From the NCBI GenBank assembly GCA_026389285.1, contig JAPLID010000019.1:1-37831 (forward strand): a stretch of 37,831 nt of DNA. The letters run 5' to 3'. The stretch's first letter is position 1, and each line of letters starts with the position of its first letter. Positions 16,058 to 24,081 of the stretch are shown in pieces. The notes beneath the pieces were generated by a model. The model did not search any database. It had not been told where the DNA came from and saw nothing but the letters and a program-made list of their open reading frames with translations. Origin of the DNA: Cyanobacteriota bacterium. GTDB taxonomy: Bacteria; Cyanobacteriota; Cyanobacteriia; PCC-6307; Cyanobiaceae. The translations under genes and the position numbers were made by a program.

Positions 16058-17263
16058 CTAGCCCAGGCCCGCCAGGCTGTTGAATGATTCCTGGATCCAA
16101 ACCGGTAGCCGGCTCTGCCCTGGCCCCAGTCGCATCTTGCCCTGGGGGATATAGGGCATCACCGCCAGCAGGGATTGGGCCATGGCTGGATGGTCCATAT
16201 CGACCGCAATTTCAGTCAGACGCCTGCAGATGTCCAGATCGTCCGGATTCAGCGGTTCGCCGCCGAAGTTGCTGGCCAGCAGCGCTCGATAGATCATGCC
16301 CAGGCTGGTGTTGTAGAGAGCTTCGAGGCTGGCGGGGGAGACATCGAGCCAGATCTGGCCGATCAGGCGCCGCAGGCGAGCCAGTTCCAGCTTCACCTCG
16401 GCATCGGAACGGTCGATCGTGTACAGATTGATCAGTCCCACCATGCGATTGACGAATTCTTCGTTCTGGAATTGGGGGAAGGCATCGCCGCCGGTGCCAG
16501 GAATTAGGCGGGGTACCGGGGCGGCCGCAGCCTGAATCGGGACGGGGGCCAACTCCATGGACCCTAGCCTGTTGGTCTCGATTGGACTGCTGTTGCGCGG
16601 CTGATCGAGCAGGCCGATCGGTAGGCTAAGTTCCCCAGCCAGCTCCGGCGCGAAGCAGGCGACGTAGTCGGCCAGCAACCAACGAGGCAGGCAGTCTGCA
16701 GGTTCGCTGAGCCGCATCTTGCCTGCAGCGCAATAAGGCATGACCGCCAGCAGCAGATTGAGCCGCTGAGGGGCACTGAAGTCGTTTTCCAGCTGCAAGG
16801 CCAGGTTTTGCTTCCAGTCGTTTTCGTCGATCGCGAGCGGCTGGGCAGGCAGGGGACCTCGTAGGAGCAGGCGATAGGCCTGGCCGATCGGGCCGCTATA
16901 CAGCTCCTCCAGCTGGTCGATCGGAGCGTCCAACCAGAATCGGGACAGGCGGTGGCGGGCATGGCGGGCCTCCAGCAGGCACTGGGCATCGCCGGGCTGG
17001 GCATTGGCTCGGCGCACGATGCGGTCGATGCGGGATACGGTCCAGGGCGAAGGTGTTGGTGCGGCGTTGATGCCGATGTGATCGGGGGCTGGTAACTCGG
17101 AGGCCCCTTCCTCGCTGACCAGGTTGACCGAGGCCCCGCTGGCTTTTGCTGAACCGGCGTTAGTTTCGCCGAGAAAACGGCTCAGGAGTCGACGGAACAT
17201 CGGTTCTTCAGAGGAAGTGCTTTGTTGCCAGTGGGCGTGTGAAGCGCCGAAGCGTCCAGGCAT
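16058..17263 (-). CDS. Protein with an internal tandem duplication, unknown function
   Basis: A 401-residue soluble protein. It contains two copies of a domain of about 110 residues (roughly 105-205 and 290-395). Each has a helix ending in F/I-W-L-D, then L-E-x-L-Y-x-x-x-G-x-x-Y-R-x-L-L, and later LLAVMPY-x-x-x-GKMRL followed by LP-x-W-L/I. Copy 1 ends with LPRWLLADY, copy 2 with LPVWIQESF. I know no name for this domain; the spacing suggests a helical fold. ATG at 17263 is used, but ATG at 17200 (MFRRLLSRFLGE) is an attractive alternative because the following residues form an amphipathic N-terminus. It is convergent with the secretion operon (43 bases apart) and divergent from the GT4 gene. 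Its place between secretion and glycan genes suggests a role in the same surface system. Confidence 0.65.
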   Translation of the reverse strand: MPGRFGASHAHWQQSTSSEEPMFRRLLSRFLGETNAGSAKASGASVNLVSEEGASELPAPDHIGINAAPTPSPWTVSRIDRIVRRANAQPGDAQCLLEARHARHRLSRFWLDAPIDQLEELYSGPIGQAYRLLLRGPLPAQPLAIDENDWKQNLALQLENDFSAPQRLNLLLAVMPYCAAGKMRLSEPADCLPRWLLADYVACFAPELAGELSLPIGLLDQPRNSSPIETNRLGSMELAPVPIQAAAAPVPRLIPGTGGDAFPQFQNEEFVNRMVGLINLYTIDRSDAEVKLELARLRRLIGQIWLDVSPASLEALYNTSLGMIYRALLASNFGGEPLNPDDLDICRRLTEIAVDMDHPAMAQSLLAVMPYIPQGKMRLGPGQSRLPVWIQESFNSLAGLG

Positions 17264-17413
17264 ATTATCTTATCGTAGTTCATGGTATCTTGGCAATCAA
17301 GGGTGGACGTTCTGTTGTATTCTTGTAGCCATCGGAGACCGATGAATGTTTAGCGCTGAGACAACGGGCTCGCTGGCTGGGGGCAATGAAGCCGCCAAGT
17401 TTCGGTAAGTTTT

Positions 17414-18634
17414 ATGCGGATACTTGTCATACATCAGAATTTTCCCGCCCAGTTTTATCATTTGGTTGGTGCTTTGGCGCGGAGAGGACACGACGTGGTT
17501 GCTCTTGGTAGCTGTGAGCAGGCTTCTTTGCCTGAAGGCGTAATCTATGGCGTTTATTCTGTAAACGAGCCTGATGAAAACCTTGCTTATCATGACCATA
17601 GTTTGGAGTTAGCGCTTAGGCGTGCTCGAAAGGTCAGGGGTGCCTGTGAGCAGTTGCGCGATAGCGGCTGGATTGCTGATGTTGTTCTCTTTCATTGCAG
17701 TTGGGGTGAGGGACTGTACTTGAGGGATGTTTGGCCTGATCAGCGCTTGGTGGGTTACCCCGAGCTCTATGGCAGCCAATTGGCTTTGGGCTACGGGTTT
17801 GATCAGACTTTATCCAGTCCTCCTCCTTTGCTTTGCGAAGGCATAAGCCATATCAATCTTCTGTCTCTTGCTGCTATTGCCGATAGCGATGCCATGATTT
17901 GTCCAACCTTTCATCAGCGAGATAGCTTCCCATCGTATTTGCGCCAACAATTTCATGTGACTCATGAAGGTGTTGATCTGCAGGCCTTATCACCTAATCC
18001 TGAACGTTGCCTGGTCATGCAAGACGGCAATCTGGCCTTGCGACCTGGCGATCCGGTTGTGACGTATTGCAGCCGCCATCTGGAGCCGCTTCGTGGCTTC
18101 CAAACGTTTATGAGGTCTTTGCCACGTCTGCAGGCTCTGCATCCCACTGTGCAGGTTCTTATTGTAGGCGAAAATAGTAAAGGCTATGGATTGGAAAGTG
18201 AGCATGCGGATGGTTACCTTGGTGAAATGATGGAGGAGTTGATGGGGGAACTTGATTTGACAAGAATTCATCTGCTGGGACGAGTCAGCTATGAACAGTT
18301 GATTGGTATTTTCCAGGTCAGCGCAGCCCATGTTTATCTCACCTATCCTTACGTCTTATCCTGGAGCTTGTTGGAGGCGATGGCTTGTGGCGCCCCGGTG
18401 GTGGGCTCACGTTGCGCTCCAGTTCAGGAGCTGATTGAGCATGATCAAAATGGATTGTTAGTTGATTTTAACAATCATGAGCAGCTCAGTGATCACCTGC
18501 TCATGCTCTTGGATGACAAAGTTTTGCGAGCCAGGTTGGGGGCTGCAGCAAGAGCAACGATTGAGCAGAGCTATGGATTGGAAGCCTGTACCGATGCTTA
18601 TGAAGCGATTCTCAGCGGCGTAGCCAGTCCGTAA
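17414..18634 (+). CDS. GT4-family (group 1) glycosyltransferase
   Basis: A 406-residue GT-B glycosyltransferase. The N-terminal Rossmann half starts immediately with RILVIHQNFPAQFYHLVGAL. The C-terminal half has the family's donor-site elements: YCSRHLEPLRGF near 215 (the G-R/K-x-x-P-x-K-G region in divergent form), IHLLGRVSYEQL near 290, and E-A-M-A-C-G-A-P-V-V-G with the preceding Glu of the EX7E motif (SLLEAMACGAPVV, about 319-331). The start is ATG at 17414. The 3' end overlaps the convergent gene at 18612 by 23 bases. GC content is modest. The acceptor is unknown; the neighbours point to cell-surface glycan or secreted-protein glycosylation. Confidence 0.88.
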   Translation: MRILVIHQNFPAQFYHLVGALARRGHDVVALGSCEQASLPEGVIYGVYSVNEPDENLAYHDHSLELALRRARKVRGACEQLRDSGWIADVVLFHCSWGEGLYLRDVWPDQRLVGYPELYGSQLALGYGFDQTLSSPPPLLCEGISHINLLSLAAIADSDAMICPTFHQRDSFPSYLRQQFHVTHEGVDLQALSPNPERCLVMQDGNLALRPGDPVVTYCSRHLEPLRGFQTFMRSLPRLQALHPTVQVLIVGENSKGYGLESEHADGYLGEMMEELMGELDLTRIHLLGRVSYEQLIGIFQVSAAHVYLTYPYVLSWSLLEAMACGAPVVGSRCAPVQELIEHDQNGLLVDFNNHEQLSDHLLMLLDDKVLRARLGAAARATIEQSYGLEACTDAYEAILSGVASP

Positions 18635-19934
18635 TCCAGCACTGGAATCGTTCCAACACAGTTTGCACCAGTCCATTCCAGTCTCGGTGAGCAGGTTGGC
18701 GCAAGAGGGTCAGAGATGGATACCAAGGGCTATCGCTGCGATCCCGGAGCCAGCGAGAATCCGCTGCCCAGGGCAACAGAACCCAGCCTGATGCCGCCAT
18801 GGCACCCACGAGATGGGCCATTGCCGTGTCCACGGTGATCACGAGATCCAGGTTGGCAATACAGCGGGCGGTGTCGGCAAGACTCACCCCATCGGGCAGA
18901 TTTTCGGCAAAGGATCCTTGCCATTCTGCGGCCTGCTGACGATCACTTCCAAATTGCAGGCAGACCAATTCAGCTCCAATTTGCTTGAGACCTTCTAGCA
19001 GTGTCAGAAGGTTTGTTGTGGGAACGCTTTTACGAAGATATTCGCGGCGCAGGAAAGGATGGCCTTGTTTGCGGCCCGAGGCCCACACGATGCCAACGCG
19101 TGGCGCAGATCGTTGTACTCGATTCGTTCGGGTCCACTCGTCGGAGCGTAGGTAACCGCTTTCTTTGGGCTTAAAGACTTCAGCCAGCGGTGCTCCGCCA
19201 AGGAGCCAGGGAAGGCTGAGCAAGGAGCCGTGGTAGGCGTTTTCTGCCAATCTTGGGCCAATTCCTTTGGGAATGACCGTTAGATCGCCGCCAACCCAGG
19301 CTAATCCTTGCCTTAACAGATGCACCAGCGGCGGCTCAACCTCTAATTGAATGGAGTGGCCCAATTGAAGCAACAAAGGGATCCAGCGGACATATTGCAA
19401 CGTATCGCCAAATCCCTGCTCGCTCCAGATGATGATCAACCGCCGTGCATGACGCTCAACAGAGAGTTCAACCCTTGGGTCATTGGTTTGATCAAGCCCT
19501 TGCCAGTATGGACCAGTGCGCCAATGCTGGTGATGGCTAAGCTCGAACCGGTGTTCAGCAAGTGTATATGCTTTTTGATATTGTTCAAGGCCGATAACGA
19601 CCTGACTATGATTCCAGCCTAAGGTTTTGCCCTGCCATTGAGGGGCCAAGGCCGTCGCGAGCTCAAAAGCTTGGTCAGATGCTTCGAAGTTGTTCAGGTC
19701 ACGCTGAATATTGCCGAGAGCAACGTAAGGCCTGAGTTCATTTGGGAGAAAATTTTGACATTCTTCCCAGGCTTTCAATCCTGAATGAGGCTCATCACTG
19801 ATCCAGTAAAAATCAATTAGTTCGGACCATCTCTTTCTCTTGTAAGGGTCAGCGCAAAGTATTCTTAAAAGAGATAATTCGGTGGATGAATCCGTGGCTA
19901 AGAATAAATGTTGGAAACGTGTGAATAGCTGCAT
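18612..19934 (-). CDS. TPR-containing GT9/heptosyltransferase-like glycosyltransferase
   Basis: A 440-residue protein. Residues about 60-140 contain tetratricopeptide-like helices (ALGNIQRDLNNFEASDQAFE). From about 165 a GT9-like fold follows, with WSEQGFGDTLQYVRWIPLL, then VGIVWASGRKQG and the nucleotide-binding signature DLVITVDTAMAHLVGAMAAS, ending with W-L-L-P-type residues, S-P-W-Y-P-S-L-T-L-L-R-Q. This architecture is common in bacteria as a protein glycosyltransferase-like or ADP-heptose-type enzyme; the donor here is unknown. A perfect 8-bp hairpin ends four bases before its ATG (listed separately) and could mask initiation. It overlaps the convergent GT4 gene by 23 bases. There is no signal peptide. 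Confidence 0.82.
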   Translation of the reverse strand: MQLFTRFQHLFLATDSSTELSLLRILCADPYKRKRWSELIDFYWISDEPHSGLKAWEECQNFLPNELRPYVALGNIQRDLNNFEASDQAFELATALAPQWQGKTLGWNHSQVVIGLEQYQKAYTLAEHRFELSHHQHWRTGPYWQGLDQTNDPRVELSVERHARRLIIIWSEQGFGDTLQYVRWIPLLLQLGHSIQLEVEPPLVHLLRQGLAWVGGDLTVIPKGIGPRLAENAYHGSLLSLPWLLGGAPLAEVFKPKESGYLRSDEWTRTNRVQRSAPRVGIVWASGRKQGHPFLRREYLRKSVPTTNLLTLLEGLKQIGAELVCLQFGSDRQQAAEWQGSFAENLPDGVSLADTARCIANLDLVITVDTAMAHLVGAMAASGWVLLPWAADSRWLRDRSDSPWYPSLTLLRQPAHRDWNGLVQTVLERFQCWITDWLRR

Positions 19935-19938
19935 TCGT

Positions 19939-19967
19939 GGGCAAGCGTTACAGCAGTTGGCTTGCCC
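19939..19967. promoter_or_regulatory. 8-bp hairpin abutting a start codon
   Basis: GGGCAAGC (19939-19946) and GCTTGCCC (19960-19967) form a perfect stem with a 13-base loop. On the minus strand it ends four bases before the ATG of the TPR/GT9-like gene, where the ribosome would bind. On the plus strand it is followed after eight bases by TTTTT, so it could also be a terminator of a plus-strand transcript, but no plus-strand gene ends here. Confidence 0.45.
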
Positions 19968-20041
19968 GTGGTTCCTTTTTATTGTAGTTTACAGCGCTTG
20001 CTTGATTGGGCTGTGACTTGCGAAATCAAGGTAAGTTGGAT

Positions 20042-20986
20042 TTAGCTACCTGAAACAATGAAGTTTTTGCTGGCGTTAAGGCCGGCGATTTCGGCGATAG
20101 TTGAATATACCGAACCGCTGAAGTAGATTTTGTCCTTGTTATAATCGAATCCAGTGACGGTAACTTTGCTGCCCGCCGTAAACTTGGCGGTATCAAAGCC
20201 TCCGTTAATGATTAATGAGTCGTTAACACCATCGCCCTTGGTGCCACCTGCTGCCGAAAGCTGGATCGTGTTCCCTCCGCCCAGTATTGATTTCCCGTTG
20301 ATGGAACTAGCAAAAAAGACGACATCCGATCCATCGCCAGAGTTAAACAGGGAATTTGTGGTGACGCTTAAATCGTTTGTTGTGGTGGTAACAAGTGTAT
20401 CGTTACCACCTTCGCTGATAACCTTTGAATTATCCATTTTTAGAGGAGCCTGACCCGCTCCTTTAGAGCCTGCAGCGGTAAATCCATTAAATGTGATCGA
20501 CTGCTTTGTGCCAGTTAACGCAAATTTTGCGGTATTTGTGGCACTTGTCGATGTATCAGTTCCCAATGCAACGAGATTATTGCCTTTGCCAACATCAATT
20601 TTCGAATTGTTGAAGTTGACAAATGTTGCGCTTTGTGCTCCTCCGTTATTTCCTGGGTCTTTGCTGCTGTGGTCTCCTGTTTCTATGCAGACTATGTCGT
20701 TGCCGTCAGGGTTGAAAAACGTTGAATTGCCGACATCAATCGTTACATTGTTGGCTGTTGCTGTTCTGTTGATAACAACAAACTGTTCACCACCGCCTGA
20801 AGTGTAAGTTCCTGATTTGACGGTTAATCCATATCCGCTCTGGGATATGGGTCCATTGTTGTTAGGAAGTTGTGACCCGCCAAGCGCGATCGCGTAGGTT
20901 GTGTTGCCAAAAATATTAGTACGGTAGTATTGTCCAGTTTTGTAAAAGGACGAGCTGTCTAGGGTGTACAGCGTGGATGTTGACAT
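20042..20986 (-). CDS. RTX-like repeat protein, candidate type I secretion substrate
   Basis: A 314-residue protein rich in Asn, Gly, Ser and Thr, with one Cys and no N-terminal signal peptide, as usual for type I substrates. It shows imperfect beta-roll-like units: NSTFFNPDGNDIVCIETG (about 87), NSKIDVGKGNNLVALGT (127), NSKVISEGGNDTLVTT (186), NSLFNSGDGSDVVFFAS (213), then GDGVNDSLIINGG (251). The Gly-x-Gly-x-Asp pattern is degenerate compared with classical RTX repeats. The C-terminal region has VTVTGFDYNKDKIYFSG (about 275-291), a motif that closes many RTX proteins, followed by the 23-residue tail expected to hold the secretion signal. Together with the exporter 4 kb away this makes it the best substrate candidate. 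Calcium binding is unproven. A promoter candidate lies upstream. Confidence 0.7.
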   Translation of the reverse strand: MSTSTLYTLDSSSFYKTGQYYRTNIFGNTTYAIALGGSQLPNNNGPISQSGYGLTVKSGTYTSGGGEQFVVINRTATANNVTIDVGNSTFFNPDGNDIVCIETGDHSSKDPGNNGGAQSATFVNFNNSKIDVGKGNNLVALGTDTSTSATNTAKFALTGTKQSITFNGFTAAGSKGAGQAPLKMDNSKVISEGGNDTLVTTTTNDLSVTTNSLFNSGDGSDVVFFASSINGKSILGGGNTIQLSAAGGTKGDGVNDSLIINGGFDTAKFTAGSKVTVTGFDYNKDKIYFSGSVYSTIAEIAGLNASKNFIVSGS

Positions 20987-21033
20987 AGGTCTTTGGGGGG
21001 AGGCCCGGCAAGAGCCCGTAATCGGGTACCGTT

Positions 21034-21063
21034 ATCATACCACTAAACCTAGCCCACCGTTAA
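21034..21063 (-). promoter_or_regulatory. Candidate sigma-70 promoter of the RTX-like gene
   Basis: On the minus strand TTAACG (21058-21063) and TATGAT (21034-21039) are 18 bases apart. Transcription would begin near 21027, leaving a leader of about 40 bases before the ATG at 20986. The leader contains a small CCCG/CGGG inverted repeat. The match is by eye only. Confidence 0.45.
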
Positions 21064-21120
21064 GCCAGCCTTTGGCAGGTTCGGGTTTCGTGATGCTTCG
21101 CGCTTTTTTGGGGGGGGCCT

Positions 21121-22843
21121 TCAGGCCCCAGTCGCCTGGGCCATGCGGCTTCTGTTGGCCTCGATCGGAGTTGGCTCCACCAGGGAGAGCCCCGTCATCC
21201 GCTCCGGTTTGGGCAGATCGAGTAGTTCCAGCAGGGTCGGGGCGATGTCGGCCAGGCCGCCGCCTTCGCGCAAGGTGACATCGGTGCCATGGCCGGGGAG
21301 CTTGCGTTTCGCACCTTCCACCAGGATCACCGGCACCGGGTTGGTGGTGTGGGCGGTCCAGGGGCGACCGTCGGGGCCCTGCATCAGCTCGGCGTTGCCG
21401 TGGTCGGCGGTGATCAGCAACGTGCCGCCCCTGCGGTTGGTGGCCTCCATCAGGCGGCCGACGCAGCGATCCACCATGGCGATCGCTTCGGTGGTGGGCG
21501 CCATCAGGCCGGTGTGGCCCACCATGTCCGGGTTGGCGTAGTTGATCACCACCAGGGAATAAATGCCCTTGTTGATGGCGGCGATGCAGCTGTCGGTGAG
21601 CTGGGCGGCGGACATCTCCGGCGCCAGGTCGTAGGTGGCCACCCGGGGAGAGGGCACCAGGTGGCGATCTTCACCCGGGAAGGCCTGTTCGATGCCGCCG
21701 TTCATGAAGTAGGTGACGTGCGGATATTTTTCGGTTTCGGCGATGCGAAGCTGCGTTTTGCCCGCTTTGCTCGCGGCTTCGCCCAATCCGTCGCGCTGCG
21801 GGCGCGGCTCGAAGGCGATGGGAAATGTGAGCGTTGCGGCATAGCGCGTCATCGAAACGAAGTAGGTTTTGGGCCAGACCTCGCGGCGAATGCAACGGCG
21901 CGATCAGGCTGCGCTCAAAGTCCTGCAAATCGGGCAGCACCAGCGCGCGGACCAGTTGGCGGACGCGGTCGGGGCGGAAGTTGAAGCAGATCACGCCATC
22001 GCCGGGCCGTATCTGGCCGGTAGCCAGCCGTACCGGTTCGAGAAATTCGTCCGTGATGCCCTCGGCGTACGAGGCCTCCAGGATTTCGCTCCAGCTGGCG
22101 CTGCTGGTGGGTGACTCTTCGCTGAGCAGGCGGTAGGCCTTCTCGGTGCGTTCCCAGCGGTTGTCGCGGTCCATGGCCCAGTAGCGGCCGCAGAGGGTGG
22201 CGATCCGACCGACCCCCGCCTCCGCCATGGCCTGCTCGATCCGCTCCAGGAACAGCTGGGCGCTGTTGGGCGCGGTGTCGCGTCCGTCGGTGATCACATG
22301 AATGGCGATATCGCTCAGACCCCGACCGGCGGCCCAGCGCAGCAGACCGGCCAGATGGTCCAGATGACTGTGGACCCCACCGTCCGAGCAGAGCCCGATC
22401 AGGTGCAGCGTTCCTCCTTCGGCGATCAGGGTGTCGGCCAGCCGATTGAGGGCGCCGTTGGCGGCCAGGCTGCCGTCGCGTACGGCCTGGCCGATGCGAA
22501 CCAGCTCCTGGCGGATGATGCGACCGGAGCCGATGGTGAGGTGGCCCACCTCGGAATTACCCATCTGGTTGTCGGGCAATCCCACCGAGGCGCCGCTGGC
22601 TTCGATCAGCGTGTGGGGATAGGCATGCCAGAGGGCATCCATCACCGGCGTGTTTGCCGAGCGAATGGCATTGTTCTCAGCGTCGTGGCGGTAACCCCAG
22701 CCATCGAGAATCGCCAGAACCACTGGCGCAACAAATCCAGTGGACTCAGGGGATGAATGGCCACCGCTGGTACCGACTTTCCCGCCGGCTCTGGCAGCAC
22801 CGGGCCCTGTTGAGACGAACTGGGAGGAGGGAATGGCAGTCAC
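21121..22843 (-). pseudogene. gpmI: 2,3-bisphosphoglycerate-independent phosphoglycerate mutase, split by a frameshift
   Basis: The glycolytic enzyme interconverting 3- and 2-phosphoglycerate, Mn-dependent. The first frame (from GTG 22843) has [22 protein letters not shown] with the catalytic serine, ITDGRDT and [10 protein letters not shown]. It then loses similarity after SLIAPLH near 21890. The rest ([50 protein letters not shown]) continues in another frame to 21121. The two frames are offset by one base, and the shift must lie between about 21877 and 21890, because the second frame meets a stop just upstream. Repair by one base would give an enzyme of about 570 residues, somewhat longer than the usual 510-550. 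The junction also reads about ten residues longer than expected (REVWPKTYF). Either a sequencing or assembly error, or a true lesion or recombination scar. It would be the only copy seen in the window. Confidence 0.9.
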
Positions 22844-23132
22844 CCGATCGGCCGGATGTCGTCGATACGACTGAAATCTCAGTGCAACTTACATTGCTTC
22901 CTCGCCCCGCCCCGGGCGGGTGCGGTGGCGTCAGGCTTTGATGACAGCTCCGCAGCCACCACCGCAGACACCTTCGTGCCGGTGCTCAGGTTCCTGCTGT
23001 TGCGATGCAACACCTTCTGGGCAGGGAGGGGGCTTCGGCGAGTTATGGGGCTGGTGGTGATCAAGCGATCAACCCTGTCCCAGGGCTGTCTGTCATCTTT
23101 GCCCTAGGAATAACGTCTCCAACTCCCGCCCG

Positions 23133-23759
23133 ATGGCCAGACCCGGTGACGCTTCGGCCTTCGACGATTCACCGGCCAGGTCAACCGCTGGCGGCCCGGG
23201 CTCGCTCGGGCCCGCTCCGCTGGAGCCGGAGGCGCGGCTGGAGCTGCTCAGTGCCGAGGAGCTGGGTCGCACCCTCGATCGGCTGGCCTGTCAGGTGCTG
23301 GAGCGGGTGGCGCACAGCCAGCAGCTGCTGCTGCTCGGCATTCCCACCCGCGGGGTGGCGCTGGCCAGGGTTCTGGCGGCCCGTCTGGAGGCGATCTGCG
23401 GCCATCCGATCGCCCACGGCAGCCTCGATCCCACCTTCCATCGCGATGATCTCGAACGGGTCGGCACCCGGTTGGTGGAGGCCACCCAGCTCCCCGGAAG
23501 TGTCGACGGGCGCCAGGTGGTACTGGTCGATGACGTGATCTTCACCGGCCGCACGGTGCGGGCGGCCCTGGAGGCGCTGCAGGCCTGGGGGCGCCCCCGC
23601 CGGGTGCTGCTGCTGGTGATGGTGGATCGGGGCCATCGGGAGCTGCCGATTCAGCCGGATTTCTGCGGACGCCTGGTCCCAACCGCCCGGCAGGAGACGA
23701 TCGAGCTCTGCCTCCAGTCCATCGATGGCGACGAGGGGGTCTACCTGCTGCGGGCCTGA
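23133..23759 (+). CDS. pyrR: PyrR-type uracil phosphoribosyltransferase / pyr regulator
   Basis: A 208-residue protein of the type I phosphoribosyltransferase fold. The PRPP-binding motif is clear (VVLVDDVIFTGRTVRAAL, about 129-146), preceded by GIPTRGVALA, the PyrR-specific IPTRG loop, and followed by VMVDRGHRELPIQPD, which is characteristic of PyrR rather than Upp. It makes UMP from uracil and PRPP; in Firmicutes it also attenuates pyr operons, a role unproven in cyanobacteria. The ATG at 23133 gives an N-terminal Pro/Ala-rich extension of about 30 residues compared with PyrR proteins of 180 residues. The 289-base gap before it, next to gpmI, shows no clear attenuator or RNA element. It is convergent with ftrV, 19 bases away. 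Confidence 0.92.
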   Translation: MARPGDASAFDDSPARSTAGGPGSLGPAPLEPEARLELLSAEELGRTLDRLACQVLERVAHSQQLLLLGIPTRGVALARVLAARLEAICGHPIAHGSLDPTFHRDDLERVGTRLVEATQLPGSVDGRQVVLVDDVIFTGRTVRAALEALQAWGRPRRVLLLVMVDRGHRELPIQPDFCGRLVPTARQETIELCLQSIDGDEGVYLLRA

Positions 23760-23778
23760 GGGGCCAGGCCCGGCTGGT

Positions 23779-23997
23779 TCAGACCGCCGTCAGCTCCTCG
23801 GCGCGGAAGTGGGCCCGGTATTTGCCGAAGGCCACCACGATCGGCAGGGTCGGACTGATCGGCCGGCCTTTCCAGTCGTTGAGCACCTGGTGCACTAGGC
23901 CCTGTTGGCCTTCGAGATCGAAGGCCTCTCCGCGGTGCTCCGGGTGGGTGTAAACCACCACGCTCTGACCAACCTTCACCGGATCGCCTGGCTGCAT
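23779..23997 (-). CDS. ftrV: Ferredoxin:thioredoxin reductase, variable (alpha) chain
   Basis: A 72-residue protein with the SH3-like beta-barrel of the FTR variable subunit. Hallmarks are DPVKVGQSVVVYTHPEHR, then AFDLEGQQG, VLNDWKGRPISPTLPIVV and KYRAHFRAEEL. It partners the catalytic FtrC chain to pass electrons from ferredoxin to thioredoxins in photosynthetic cells, in the cytoplasm. The length is normal. ATG at 23997 is preferred over an in-frame TTG at 24003. ftrC is not in the window. Confidence 0.93.
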   Translation of the reverse strand: MQPGDPVKVGQSVVVYTHPEHRGEAFDLEGQQGLVHQVLNDWKGRPISPTLPIVVAFGKYRAHFRAEELTAV

Positions 23998-24054
23998 GGG
24001 CAAGGGTCTGAATATGCATGCAATCCTGTCATGGGCGAGGCACCGACTGGGGGC

Positions 24055-24081
24055 GCCCTAGCCCGGTCGCCTGGCTAGGGC
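24055..24081. terminator. 9-bp hairpin at the end of a minus-strand gene
   Basis: GCCCTAGCC (24055-24063) and GGCTAGGGC (24073-24081) form a perfect GC-rich stem with a nine-base loop that includes the stop codon of the gene at 24075. It lacks the U tract of a classical intrinsic terminator on either strand, so it may end transcription weakly or stabilise the 3' end. Confidence 0.4.

Noticed and set aside
21114..21129. GGGGCC/GGCCCC hairpin at the gpmI stop as intrinsic terminator
   Set aside because: On the gpmI strand it is followed by C and A runs, not U; the T run lies on the wrong side.
23004..23132. PyrR-type RNA attenuator upstream of pyrR
   Set aside because: No anti-terminator/terminator pair or conserved binding-loop sequence was evident by eye.
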